In this document: piece after piece, positions 37,120 through 45,074 of the stretch
Layout: each line of letters opens with the position of its first letter
Numbering within the stretch: the stretch's first letter is position 1
Source of the DNA: Lutispora thermophila DSM 19022
GTDB lineage: Bacteria > Bacillota > Clostridia > Lutisporales > Lutisporaceae
DNA length: 64,000 nucleotides
Direction: 5' to 3'
Assembly (NCBI RefSeq): GCF_900142105.1
Contig: NZ_FQZS01000005.1
Span: forward strand, 62,001 to 126,000
Position numbers and translations under genes: made by a program
The notes under the pieces: generated by a model
Told to the model about the DNA's origin: nothing
The model's input: only the letters and a program-made list of their open reading frames with translations
The model's database searches: none

Positions 37120-38052
37120 ATGAAAACAATATTGAAAAAAGTTTCGGTTTATGCAACTGTAGCAGGATGCATAGCTATCCTGACAATGGGTGTAAATGCA
37201 GATACGTTAATAAAAACAGGCTCAAGAGGAAGTGAAGTATACACAATTCAAACAAAATTGAAGAATTGGAGTTATACCAATGCAAATCCTGATGGAATCT
37301 TTGGAAACAATACCAAAGAAGCAGTGAAATATTTCCAGAGAAAAAATGGACTAACTCCCGACGGAGTGGTTGGTTATTTGACATTATCAAAGCTGGGAAT
37401 GGCTAATGTGAACTCCACATTGAAAAGCGGAAGCAGAGGGGATGCTGTTAAAAAACTTCAATCAGCATTAAATAATAAAGGCTACTCTGTTGGAATTGCA
37501 GACGGAGTTTTCGGAAGCAAAACTTATAATGCTGTTGTAGCTTTTCAGAAAGCAAACGGTTTAACACCGGATGGTATTGCAGGTCCCATAACTCAGACTA
37601 AATTATATCTTTCAACAACCACAACAACAGCGGCTACAACGGCTTCAACAGCAGCTTCCAGGGGGACAACCTCAAGAGAACAGATGGCTACAGATCTTTA
37701 CTGGCTGTCAAGAATAATAAATGCAGAGGCAGAGGCTGAACCATATAAAGGAAAAGTTGCAGTGGGCAATGTAATAATGAACAGAGTAAATTCATCTTAT
37801 TTCCCTAATACAATAAAAGGTGTTATTTTTGAGTATTATCAAGGAATACCACAGTTCAGTCCCGTTGCAGATGGAACGATATATAATGAACCCAATGCAG
37901 AAAGTATTGCTGCTGCAAAAGAGGCACTAAACGGTTCAAGACCTGTAGGAAACAGCACATACTTTTTCAATCCTGCCAAATCAGCAGGAACATGGATAGT
38001 GAAGAACAAAACTTATGTTACCAAAATAGGTAATCATGTGTTTTATAAATAA
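37120..38052 (+). CDS. secreted peptidoglycan hydrolase: two PG-binding domains + SleB/CwlJ-type hydrolase
   Basis: The 310-residue protein has a signal peptide (about 1-28, cleaved near GVNADT). Two PG_binding_1 repeats follow (about 32-92 and 98-165; each has GSRG...LQ or IQ...DGIFG/DGVFG...A...FQ...NGLTPDG), then a Thr/Ala-rich linker (165-188) and a hydrolase_2 domain (about 195-310: LYWLSRIINAEAEAEPYKGKVAVGNV-type opening with the catalytic Glu of NAEA, GNVIMNRV, QFSPVADG, NSTYFFNP). The layout matches SleB, the spore cortex-lytic transglycosylase. Control by a c-di-AMP riboswitch behind a vegetative-type promoter instead suggests a growth or osmotic role. Confidence 0.9.
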   Translation: MKTILKKVSVYATVAGCIAILTMGVNADTLIKTGSRGSEVYTIQTKLKNWSYTNANPDGIFGNNTKEAVKYFQRKNGLTPDGVVGYLTLSKLGMANVNSTLKSGSRGDAVKKLQSALNNKGYSVGIADGVFGSKTYNAVVAFQKANGLTPDGIAGPITQTKLYLSTTTTTAATTASTAASRGTTSREQMATDLYWLSRIINAEAEAEPYKGKVAVGNVIMNRVNSSYFPNTIKGVIFEYYQGIPQFSPVADGTIYNEPNAESIAAAKEALNGSRPVGNSTYFFNPAKSAGTWIVKNKTYVTKIGNHVFYK

Positions 38053-38065
38053 AGACAGACAATAC

Positions 38066-38096
38066 GGACAAGGTAAAAGCCTTGTCCTGTTTTTTG
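38066..38096 (+). terminator. terminator after the SleB-like gene
   Basis: 8-bp GC-rich stem GGACAAGG / CCTTGTCC, 6-base loop, then TGTTTTTTG. Confidence 0.88.
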
Positions 38097-38172
38097 CTTT
38101 CATTTTAGTTGTATGAAGTTAAATGATTTAGTATACTTTTATTAACAATAATCTCTGAGCAGGTGCATTGAA

Positions 38173-39255
38173 TTGGACAAGAGAGTGATAATACATGTGG
38201 ATATGGATGCATTTTTCGCTTCAGTGGAGCAAGTGGATAATCCAAAGCTGAAGGGTAAACCTGTAATAGTGGGTGGCGATGGACCACGAGGTGTTGTAAG
38301 TACATGCTCCTATGAGGCTAGAAAATATGGGGTACATTCTGCCATGCCAATGTTTATTGCAAAGCAATTATGTCCAAAGGGCATCTATCTGCCGGTTAGG
38401 CATAACAGATATTCAGAAGTGTCTAAAAAGGTTTTTGAAATTCTTCATTCCATTACAGATTTAGTTGAAGCTGTATCAATCGATGAAGCATATCTGGACA
38501 TAACCAATTTGAATGAGAATCCCATACAAATAGTAAATATAATAAAGAAAAGGATAAAGGGAAGACTTGGATTAACACTTTCTGCAGGTATATCATATAA
38601 TAAATTCTTGGCTAAGATTGCTTCAGATTGGAACAAGCCAAATGGCCTTAAAGTCATAACGGAGGATATGGTGCCGGAGATTCTAAAGCCTTTGCCAATT
38701 AGCAAGGTCCACGGAATAGGAGAGAGATCCATTGAGAGATTGAATGAAATAGGCATATACACCATAGAACAGCTTCTTAAACTTACAGAGGACCAGATGA
38801 TATATTATTTTGGGAAATATGGCATTGAAATATATAATCGTATAAGAGGAATCGACAACAGACTGGTATCCACCGAAAGGGAGATGAAATCCATAGGAAG
38901 GGAGACAACCTTCCCAAGTGACACATCTGATAAGGAGATATTAAAAGAAGTATTGACGGATTTCGCAGAAGAGTTGACAAATTCCTTGTTGGAAGAATCC
39001 ATATATGCCAAGACCATTACAGTAAAGATCAAGACTCAGGACTTTAAGACCCATACAAGAAGCAAAACTCTAAAGGATTATACCAATAGCTTTAAGGAAG
39101 TGAAACAGACTGCCTTTGAAATATTGGACAATTATAATATAGATAAGGGTATCAGGCTCATAGGCTTATCCTTATCAAATTTTACCAATGTAAGGTATCA
39201 GCAATTGTCCATATTTGATTGGGTAGTAAATATAAAAGGAAAAGAGGAGGTATAG
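38173..39255 (+). CDS. dinB: DNA polymerase IV (Y family)
   Basis: The 360-residue Y-family polymerase has catalytic carboxylates in HVDMDAFFASVEQV (near 8-21) and SIDEAYLDIT (near 103-112), a steric-gate aromatic in the DAFF context, YEARKYGVHSAMP near 46-58, helix-hairpin-helix GIGERSIERLNEIGI near 180, and the little-finger domain from about 240. The start is TTG at 38173, weakly supported by GCAGGTG. It performs error-prone lesion bypass. No LexA-type box was recognised upstream. It is 1 base from mtnA, so the three genes to 41272 form an operon. Confidence 0.93.
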   Translation: MDKRVIIHVDMDAFFASVEQVDNPKLKGKPVIVGGDGPRGVVSTCSYEARKYGVHSAMPMFIAKQLCPKGIYLPVRHNRYSEVSKKVFEILHSITDLVEAVSIDEAYLDITNLNENPIQIVNIIKKRIKGRLGLTLSAGISYNKFLAKIASDWNKPNGLKVITEDMVPEILKPLPISKVHGIGERSIERLNEIGIYTIEQLLKLTEDQMIYYFGKYGIEIYNRIRGIDNRLVSTEREMKSIGRETTFPSDTSDKEILKEVLTDFAEELTNSLLEESIYAKTITVKIKTQDFKTHTRSKTLKDYTNSFKEVKQTAFEILDNYNIDKGIRLIGLSLSNFTNVRYQQLSIFDWVVNIKGKEEV

Positions 39256-39256
39256 A

Positions 39257-40312
39257 GTGGATAATTCACAGGACTGCGTTCTTTCTATAAAATGGGAGAA
39301 CGATAATCTAGTCATATTGGACCAGACAAAGCTGCCTGAAAAGGTGGAGTACATAACTTTACAAACTATAGAAGAAGTATGGGATGCAATTTATAAGCTG
39401 AAAGTAAGGGGAGCCCCTGCAATAGGCATTGTAGCAGCTTATGGATTGTATATATCCGTCAGAAACTCCAAGGCTGCAGATTTTGAAAGCTTTTACCAAG
39501 AATTGAGGAAAAACTCGGATTATGTTGCCTCATCAAGGCCAACGGCTGTAAACCTTTTCTGGGCTTTGAAGCGTATGGAGAAAAGAGCTTTAGACAGCAA
39601 AAACAAAACACTGGAAGAGATTAAGATGGATTTATTGAATGAAGCCCATGCCATAAGAGATGAAGATGAAGCCATGTGCAAATCCATAGGTGAGAATCTG
39701 CTGACATTGCTGAAGGATGGCATGACTATTCTTACCCATTGCAATGCAGGCGGCTTGGCAACTGCAAGGTATGGTACAGCTTTGTCACCAATCTTCCTTG
39801 CAAAGGATAAGGGATGGAATATTAAGGTTTTTGCAGATGAGACAAGGCCTTTGCTTCAAGGAGCCAGGTTAACTGTATGGGAGCTTATGCAATATGGTGT
39901 GGATGTAACATTGATATGCGACAATATGGCCGCTCATGTCATGAGCAAAGGATGGATCGATGCAGTTATCACAGGCTGCGACAGAGTGGCTGCAAATGGA
40001 GATGCAGCCAATAAGATTGGTACATATGGCTTGGCAGTGCTGGCTAAAGCTCATAACATTCCATTTTATATAGCTGCACCAAGTTCCACAATAGATATTG
40101 ATACTCCAGATGGTGGCAAAATAGTAATTGAAGAAAGAAGCGAAGAAGAGGTGAGCTGCGGTTTTGGAAAGAGAACTGCTCCAATAGGTGTCAAGGTGTA
40201 CAACCCTGCATTTGATGTGACGCCAAATCATCTTATCACCGCAATAGTTACAGAAAAAGGCATTTTAAGACCCCCTTATAAAGAAGCCATTGAAATAATA
40301 TTGAAGAAATAA
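39257..40312 (+). CDS. mtnA: S-methyl-5-thioribose-1-phosphate isomerase
   Basis: GTG start behind GAGGAGG. The 351-residue eIF2B-alpha-like sugar isomerase has RGAPAIGIVAAYGL near 50, catalytic Cys in THCNAGGLAT near 160 and catalytic Asp in TGCDRVAANGDAANKIGTYG near 238. It converts methylthioribose-1-phosphate to the ribulose form in methionine salvage. No other mtn genes are adjacent, so it may serve the DHAP/5'-deoxyribose salvage variants that need only this isomerase and an aldolase. That is inference. Confidence 0.94.
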   Translation: MDNSQDCVLSIKWENDNLVILDQTKLPEKVEYITLQTIEEVWDAIYKLKVRGAPAIGIVAAYGLYISVRNSKAADFESFYQELRKNSDYVASSRPTAVNLFWALKRMEKRALDSKNKTLEEIKMDLLNEAHAIRDEDEAMCKSIGENLLTLLKDGMTILTHCNAGGLATARYGTALSPIFLAKDKGWNIKVFADETRPLLQGARLTVWELMQYGVDVTLICDNMAAHVMSKGWIDAVITGCDRVAANGDAANKIGTYGLAVLAKAHNIPFYIAAPSSTIDIDTPDGGKIVIEERSEEEVSCGFGKRTAPIGVKVYNPAFDVTPNHLITAIVTEKGILRPPYKEAIEIILKK

Positions 40313-40327
40313 ATAAGGAGGATGCTG

Positions 40328-41272
40328 ATGAAGAAGGTTTTGATTTATCACAAGGTGTCAGGAAGACATCTGGAGTACATGAGGGATAAACACCCGACAT
40401 ATGATTTTTATGTTTGTACTCAAAAAAGTGATATGGAAAAGCATATTGTAGATGCAGATGTATTGATATCCTTTAAGTGCAGTGAAGAAATGCTTGATAT
40501 GGCACCTAACATAAAGTGGTTACAAGCATTAAGTGCAGGTGTAGACAGCTTTCCTTTGGAAAAAATCAAAAAAAGAGGAATAATCCTCACCAATGGCAGA
40601 GGTATTCATAAGATACACATGTCAGAATATGCCATTGGGGTTCTTATAATGCTGGCGAGAAACTTCCACATAATGTTTAAGAATCAAAAGAGCCAAAAAT
40701 GGGATAGCTCAGTTCATCAAGGAGAAATCAATGGGGCTACATTGGGAATATTAGGCTTAGGGAGCATAGGCAAAGAGATTGCAAGGAAGGCAAGTTTACT
40801 GGGAATGCATGTTATAGGTGTTAAGAGTGCTTCCACGGATGTGCCCTATGTTGAAAAGGTATACAGTCAGGAAGAAATGTATGAAGTATTCAGACAGAGC
40901 GATTATATCATAAACCTTCTACCAGGTACCAAGAATACGGAAATAATAATAAACAAGAAATATTTTGACCTTATGAAAGAAGATGCATGCTTCATAAACA
41001 TGGGAAGAGGAAGCACAGTAAATGAACAAGATTTTATCGATGCTCTTAAATCTGGAAAAATAAGATATGGAGTATCCGATGTGTTTTATCAGGAACCTTT
41101 ACCGGAAGACAGCCCTTTCTGGAATCTTGATAACCTCATAATTACTCCTCATATATGCGGCCAATCAGATAGATATTTTGACAGAGCATTGGAAATCATT
41201 GAACCAAATCTCTTAGCCTTTGAAGGAAAAGGAGAGTTTGTGAATTTGGTAGATTTGGATAGAGGATATTAA
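40328..41272 (+). CDS. D-2-hydroxyacid dehydrogenase
   Basis: Of two in-frame ATGs (40322, 40328), the second is chosen because the AAGGAGG abuts the first. The 314-residue protein has Rossmann motif LGILGLGSIGKEIARKA near 140 and the catalytic triad regions NMGRGSTVNEQD (Arg, near 228), DVFYQEPLP (Glu, near 258) and TPHICG (His, near 277). It reduces a 2-oxo acid with NAD(P)H; the exact substrate is not predictable. Last gene of the dinB-mtnA operon; whether its substrate links to methionine salvage is open. Confidence 0.9.
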   Translation: MKKVLIYHKVSGRHLEYMRDKHPTYDFYVCTQKSDMEKHIVDADVLISFKCSEEMLDMAPNIKWLQALSAGVDSFPLEKIKKRGIILTNGRGIHKIHMSEYAIGVLIMLARNFHIMFKNQKSQKWDSSVHQGEINGATLGILGLGSIGKEIARKASLLGMHVIGVKSASTDVPYVEKVYSQEEMYEVFRQSDYIINLLPGTKNTEIIINKKYFDLMKEDACFINMGRGSTVNEQDFIDALKSGKIRYGVSDVFYQEPLPEDSPFWNLDNLIITPHICGQSDRYFDRALEIIEPNLLAFEGKGEFVNLVDLDRGY

Positions 41273-41846
41273 GAATTGCTATGAGTTGTGAATTTGGGTT
41301 AGCATTGGTATTTTAAAAATAAATGAAGATAATTATTCGCCAAATCACTTTCTTATAGGAATAAAAATGTACGTAAAGGAGATGGGGATCGGAACAGGAC
41401 TTATTACAATACAGTTGAAGTCGCTGCATTTTTGCTGAAGAAGTATAAATTAAACAATGATTATATATACAGGTATTATTATATAACAGGTAAGGATTGT
41501 TCGAAGATAATGTTGGACCACAAGGAATGGCAAATTTTTAAATATAAAGTATCTAAACAGATGGATGAAGTTAAACTTGATATTAATAAAGAACTGTTCA
41601 TCATTGATAAAATTGCAAAAATAACATGATATGCACTTATTAGAAATATATTTGGAATTATTGAGGCTAATGTTTAATGAGTTCAGAAGAAAAGGATAAT
41701 GTATATTTGAACATAAGAGAAAAAGATTTTTCAAATAAAATATGTAAAATTCCTTAATGTTTTGATTTTGAAACATGGTGGCAGTATAAAAAGCAGAGAA
41801 ATTGTTATATTAAATATAAAGAGAAATATTTACAACTTGGCTTATA
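41273..41846 (+). other. 570-base gap with a doubtful small open frame
   Basis: Mostly AT-rich. An open frame runs from about 41340 to a stop at 41629 and can be read as NRTYYNTVEVAAFLLKKYK then KDCSKIMLDHKEWQIF. It has no credible start: the AAGGAG at 41376 is followed by an ATG in a different frame. It could be a gene remnant or chance. No hairpin terminator is evident after the dehydrogenase. Confidence 0.35.
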
Positions 41847-41875
41847 TTGATTTTTATGGATGACTTATTTATACT
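41847..41875 (+). promoter_or_regulatory. promoter of 6S RNA
   Basis: TTGATT (41847-41852), 17 bases, TATACT (41870-41875). Predicted start near 41882, 16 bases before the closing stem. Confidence 0.65.
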
Positions 41876-41882
41876 ATAACTA

Positions 41883-42070
41883 TAGATATTAGATTTACCT
41901 GAGATGTTAGTCAGGGATAAAACCTTAACCTACAGATAGAATACGGGAGCTTGGGTACCATTATGGAAATCGAGCCTTCTTTAAAAGTTGGTGGATTGAA
42001 GTAGTGGTCAGAGCACCCACCTGTGTGAGTGCAGGTGTAAGGTTTATATCTGACGGCATTTTGGGTCATA
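41883..42070 (+). ncRNA. ssrS: 6S RNA
   Basis: The ends pair as in 6S RNA. CCTGAGATGTT (41898-41908) matches GGCATTTTGGG (42055-42065) over 11 base pairs, with G-U pairs. This is the same place and nearly the same sequence as the CUGAGAUGUU / GGCAUCUCGGAG ends of E. coli 6S. The stem continues through GTCAGG...AAAACCTTA with TAAGGTTTATATCTGAC. The middle holds a large asymmetric region resembling the promoter-mimicking bubble and a terminal stem-loop (CACCCACCTG...CAGGTG). About 185 nt, with its own promoter and terminator. It would sequester the housekeeping RNA polymerase holoenzyme. Confidence 0.85.
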
Positions 42071-42073
42071 AGT

Positions 42074-42105
42074 CAGCAGGCGTAAGCCTGCTGTTTTGTT
42101 TTTTG
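42074..42105 (+). terminator. 6S RNA terminator
   Basis: 8-bp stem CAGCAGGC / GCCTGCTG with GTAA loop, then TTTTGTTTTTTG. Confidence 0.92.
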
Positions 42106-42164
42106 TAGCAAAGCTTTCACCTCCTGAATAATATGGTATGGAGATCTGTTAAGGAGGGAGATAG

Positions 42165-42350
42165 ATGAAAAAGTACAATATGCATGTTTCACCTCAGATG
42201 ATGGGACCAGGTTTCAAACTGGCCAGAGCCTATGTTCCATTCCAGGTAATGGACAAAATTTATGAACCTTGGAAAGGACTTATGAGGGGTACAATCTTTC
42301 CTGAACTCTACGACCCATACCCGAAAAAAAAGAGATCTGAGGAAGATTAA
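42165..42350 (+). CDS. cotJA: spore coat-associated protein CotJA
   Basis: The 61-residue protein has the CotJA pattern: LARAYVPFQ near 19-27, then YEPWKGLMRGTIFPELYDPYP near 33-53, and a basic tail. The SD is AAGGAGGG. First gene of the cotJ operon (gaps of 17 and 3 bases), transcribed in the mother cell in Bacillus; the proteins enter the inner coat together. It is direct evidence that the organism makes endospores. Confidence 0.92.
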   Translation: MKKYNMHVSPQMMGPGFKLARAYVPFQVMDKIYEPWKGLMRGTIFPELYDPYPKKKRSEED

Positions 42351-42367
42351 AAAGGGAGGTTTATATA

Positions 42368-42640
42368 ATGAAAATAAGTAAGGATAGGCTTGAGCTTCTA
42401 AAGGAGATAATGGCTCTGGATTTTTCCTTAATTGAGCTGAATCTATATCTTGACACTCATCCCGAAGATGAAAAAGCTCTCATGGTCTTTAAGCAGTATA
42501 GCTGCAAGTCGAGAGAATTAAAGGAAAAGTATGAGAATCAATTCGGTCCACTGACTGCTTCCAATGGAGCCAACAGAGAATGGAAGTGGATAGAAGATCC
42601 ATGGCCATGGGAAATTGACTATGAGATGGGGGGAAGATAA
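42368..42640 (+). CDS. cotJB: spore coat protein CotJB
   Basis: This 90-residue helical protein has the CotJB core LLKEIMALDFSLIELNLYLDTHP near 10-32 and the aromatic C-terminus WKWIEDPWPWEIDYE near 71-85. SD AGGGAGG. It lies between cotJA and cotJC and is thought to be needed with CotJC for coat assembly. Confidence 0.93.
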   Translation: MKISKDRLELLKEIMALDFSLIELNLYLDTHPEDEKALMVFKQYSCKSRELKEKYENQFGPLTASNGANREWKWIEDPWPWEIDYEMGGR

Positions 42641-42643
42641 TAT

Positions 42644-43216
42644 ATGTGGATATATGAAAAGAAGCTACAATATCCGGCATGGGTTGAAGGCGGCGATTTG
42701 AATATAGCAAAGTTGCTGTTTGCCCAATATGGAGGACCAGACAGTGAACTTTCAGCAGGTATCAGGTACCTTACACAAAGAACTACAATGCCAATACCAC
42801 AGGCAAAGGCTATATTAACAGATATTGGCACTGAAGAATTAGCCCATTGGGAAATTATAGGTACTTTGATACACAAAATAATAGAAAAGGCTACTCCAAA
42901 GCAATTAGAAGAAGCGGGAATAGGTCCGCATTATATCCAACACGGCAAAGACCTTTATCCACATGATGCTGCTGGTGTGCCTTGGACCGCAGCATATATA
43001 CAGGCCCTTGGAGACCCAATAACAAATTTGCATGAAGACATGGCAGCAGAGCAAAAGGCAAGGACCACCTATGAGCATTTGATTCAATCAACCAATGATA
43101 AAGGTGTTATTGAAACCCTGAGCTTCCTGAGACAAAGAGAAGTTGTTCACTTCCAGAGATTTGGTGAGGCTTTAAGATTGGTTCAAGAGTATTTAGACAG
43201 AAAAATGTATTATTAA
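42644..43216 (+). CDS. cotJC: spore coat protein CotJC, manganese catalase-like
   Basis: This 190-residue ferritin-like protein belongs to the manganese catalase family. Metal-ligand positions show as QYGGPDSELSAGIRYLTQ near 28 (Glu), IGTEELAHWEI near 61 (Glu, His), AEQKARTTYEHL near 134 (Glu) and LRQREVVHFQRF near 160 (Glu, His). All expected di-manganese ligands seem present, so catalase activity in the spore coat is plausible. Last gene of cotJABC, closed by a terminator. Confidence 0.94.
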   Translation: MWIYEKKLQYPAWVEGGDLNIAKLLFAQYGGPDSELSAGIRYLTQRTTMPIPQAKAILTDIGTEELAHWEIIGTLIHKIIEKATPKQLEEAGIGPHYIQHGKDLYPHDAAGVPWTAAYIQALGDPITNLHEDMAAEQKARTTYEHLIQSTNDKGVIETLSFLRQREVVHFQRFGEALRLVQEYLDRKMYY

Positions 43217-43258
43217 TAAATCCGGCTGAGGGAGCCGGATTTATTAATTTATTTTTAA
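43214..43258. terminator. terminator after cotJC
   Basis: 13-bp stem TAATAAATCCGGCT / AGCCGGATTTATTA with a 5-base loop and a following T-rich run. It also sits at the 3' end of the convergent small gene. Confidence 0.88.
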
Positions 43259-43261
43259 TTT

Positions 43262-43567
43262 TTAGCATTTGCAACGATTGCTTGATTCTAGAACTTCATC
43301 CAGTATGGTTTCGCAATCTACTATTACAGTGCATATGCAATGAACATCTACAAATTTAAACTTATCATGGTAACGGAATACTGCCAAATCGCCTATTACT
43401 GCTACTAGGCATACATCTTCTAAAATACAGTCTTCGCATGTATCCAGTATGATTGTTACTCTATTATTTTCATCCTTTGCCAGCATGCAAAGCAGCTCTC
43501 TTATGTTATCTGGGAAATTCTTGATTTTAAATTCTCTACATTCTTTTTTGCAATAATCTTTGCCCAT
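43262..43567 (-). CDS. small cysteine-rich protein of unknown function, possibly spore-associated
   Basis: 101 residues with 12 cysteines, at both ends (DYCKKEC near 5-11, NRCKC at the C-terminus) and in the middle (DTCEDC, DVC, HCIC, DC). The middle (about 35-85) alternates hydrophobic residues like a small beta-barrel. Start ATG at 43567 behind AGGAGGTGA, so translation is well supported. Its position beside cotJABC and its Cys content recall coat or exosporium proteins, but I do not recognise a family. Confidence 0.7.
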   Translation of the reverse strand: MGKDYCKKECREFKIKNFPDNIRELLCMLAKDENNRVTIILDTCEDCILEDVCLVAVIGDLAVFRYHDKFKFVDVHCICTVIVDCETILDEVLESSNRCKC

Positions 43568-43686
43568 ATACCATTCACCTCCTAATTTTAGGTGTCACTC
43601 ACCTCTAATATCATAATATCTTTTGATGCTTAAAGTGTTACTGGTCTGTGGAAAATTTTCGGATTCAGAGAGAATAGGTTATGACA

Positions 43687-43715
43687 TTGACAGTCCTTTT
43701 CAATAACATTATAAT
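43687..43715 (+). promoter_or_regulatory. consensus promoter of the cobalamin operon
   Basis: TTGACA (43687-43692), exactly 17 bases, TATAAT (43710-43715). Predicted start near 43722, about 11 bases before the riboswitch. Confidence 0.9.
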
Positions 43716-43732
43716 GAACTCAATAGAATAAG

Positions 43733-43922
43733 TTTTGGTGCCTTGGGATATTATACGTACCGAGGTTAAAAGGGAAAGCAGTGAGAAGCTGCTGCAGCCC
43801 CCGCTACTGTATATGGGGATGAAATCCAACTTAGCCATTGGGAGACCGAGAAGGCTGGAGAGTAAGATGAACCATGAGCCAGGAAACCTGCCAAATGCTA
43901 TGTTCAACCTTCGGAGGGAGGG
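43733..43922 (+). promoter_or_regulatory. adenosylcobalamin riboswitch
   Basis: Class-defining blocks in order: GGTGCCTTGG, GAGGTTAAAAGGGAAAGCAGTG, GCTGCAGCCCCCGCTACTGTA, GCCATTGGGAGACCGAGAAGGC, then the B12 box-like ATGAACCATGAGCCAGGAAACCTGCC. It precedes six cobalamin genes and a short hairpin terminator, so ligand binding should end transcription before cobT. Confidence 0.95.
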
Positions 43923-43942
43923 GATGATTGATTATGCATATT

Positions 43943-43972
43943 CCCACACTTCTGGTGTGGTTTTTTGTTTTA
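43943..43972 (+). terminator. riboswitch-linked terminator before cobT
   Basis: Stem CCACAC / GTGTGG (43944-43949 with 43955-43960) followed by TTTTTTGTTTTATTTTT. It lies between the AdoCbl aptamer and cobT. Confidence 0.85.
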
Positions 43973-43997
43973 TTTTTAGATTGAGGAGAGGATTGAT

Positions 43998-45065
43998 TTG
44001 GATAATCTGGAGAAGATATTGTCGGACATAAAGGGAGCCGATGAAAATAGCAAAGCAAAAGCAAAAGAGAGATTGGATAATTTGGCGAAGCCTTTAGGAA
44101 GCTTAGGACATCTTGAGAGCATAGCAATAAAGATTTCCGGGATAACAGGAAAGCTTGATAATCCTATGAAAAACAGGCATCTTATTATCATGTCTTCCGA
44201 TAACGGTATTGTGGAGGAGGGAGTAAGCTGCTGCCCTCAGAATATAACACTCATTCAAACTATAAATATGTTGAGGGGGATTACAGGAGTTGGAGTGTTG
44301 GCTAAACATGCAGGGGCAAAGCTTAAGGTAGTAGATATAGGAATCAATGCAGATGTGGAGTACCCAGGGTTATATAATAAAAAAATAAGAAAAGGTACAT
44401 GGAATATTTCAAAGGGACCGGCCATGACAAGAGAAGAAGCCATAAAATCCATAATGATAGGTATAGAAATGGTTGAAGAGTCTGTAAGAGAAGGGGCAGA
44501 AGTTCTAGGTACTGGAGAAATGGGCATAGGAAATACCAGCACTAGCAGTGCAGTATTAATTGCTTTTACGGGAGCAGATGCTGATATGGTGGTAGGAAAA
44601 GGTGCAGGACTTACAGAGGAAGCCTATGAAAATAAAAAGAGAGTGATAAAACAGGCTTTAGAGATTAATAATCCTGATAAGAATGACCCCATTGACGTTC
44701 TAGCAAAGGTTGGAGGTTTTGATATAGGTGGTATGGCAGGATGCTTTATAGGAGCAGCTTATTACAGGATCCCCATACTGATAGATGGATTGATATCTGC
44801 TGCTGCAGCTTTGCTGGCCTACAGGTTGAATCCTTTAGTTGTGGATTACATGTTTCCCACCCATTGCTCTGCAGAGCCTGGATATAAGAGGATTATGGAA
44901 GAATTAAAGCTTCAGCCAATGCTCAATCTGGACATGAGGTTAGGAGAAGGAAGCGGCTGTGCTGTTGCTTATGATATCTTAGATGCTGCCAATGATGTAA
45001 TAACCAAGATGGCAACCTTTGAGGAAGCCACCATCGTAAATGATTTTTTGGTTGATATAAGGTAG
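43998..45065 (+). CDS. cobT: nicotinate-nucleotide--dimethylbenzimidazole phosphoribosyltransferase
   Basis: TTG start behind GAGGAGAGG. The 355-residue CobT has SSDNGIVEEGVSCCPQ near 71-86, GEMGIGNTSTSSA near 173-185, and RLGEGSGCA with the catalytic Glu near 316. It transfers ribose-phosphate from nicotinate mononucleotide to the lower-ligand base, making alpha-ribazole phosphate. First gene of the riboswitch-controlled operon. Confidence 0.95.
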   Translation: MDNLEKILSDIKGADENSKAKAKERLDNLAKPLGSLGHLESIAIKISGITGKLDNPMKNRHLIIMSSDNGIVEEGVSCCPQNITLIQTINMLRGITGVGVLAKHAGAKLKVVDIGINADVEYPGLYNKKIRKGTWNISKGPAMTREEAIKSIMIGIEMVEESVREGAEVLGTGEMGIGNTSTSSAVLIAFTGADADMVVGKGAGLTEEAYENKKRVIKQALEINNPDKNDPIDVLAKVGGFDIGGMAGCFIGAAYYRIPILIDGLISAAAALLAYRLNPLVVDYMFPTHCSAEPGYKRIMEELKLQPMLNLDMRLGEGSGCAVAYDILDAANDVITKMATFEEATIVNDFLVDIR

Positions 45066-45074
45066 GGAGAAATT

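Noticed and set aside
37005-37235. Open frame of 76 codons on the plus strand
   Set aside because: It overlaps the c-di-AMP riboswitch and the signal peptide of the hydrolase in a different frame.
43735-44031. Open frame of 98 codons on the plus strand before cobT
   Set aside because: It runs through the AdoCbl riboswitch, its terminator and into cobT in another frame. The RNA element explains the sequence.
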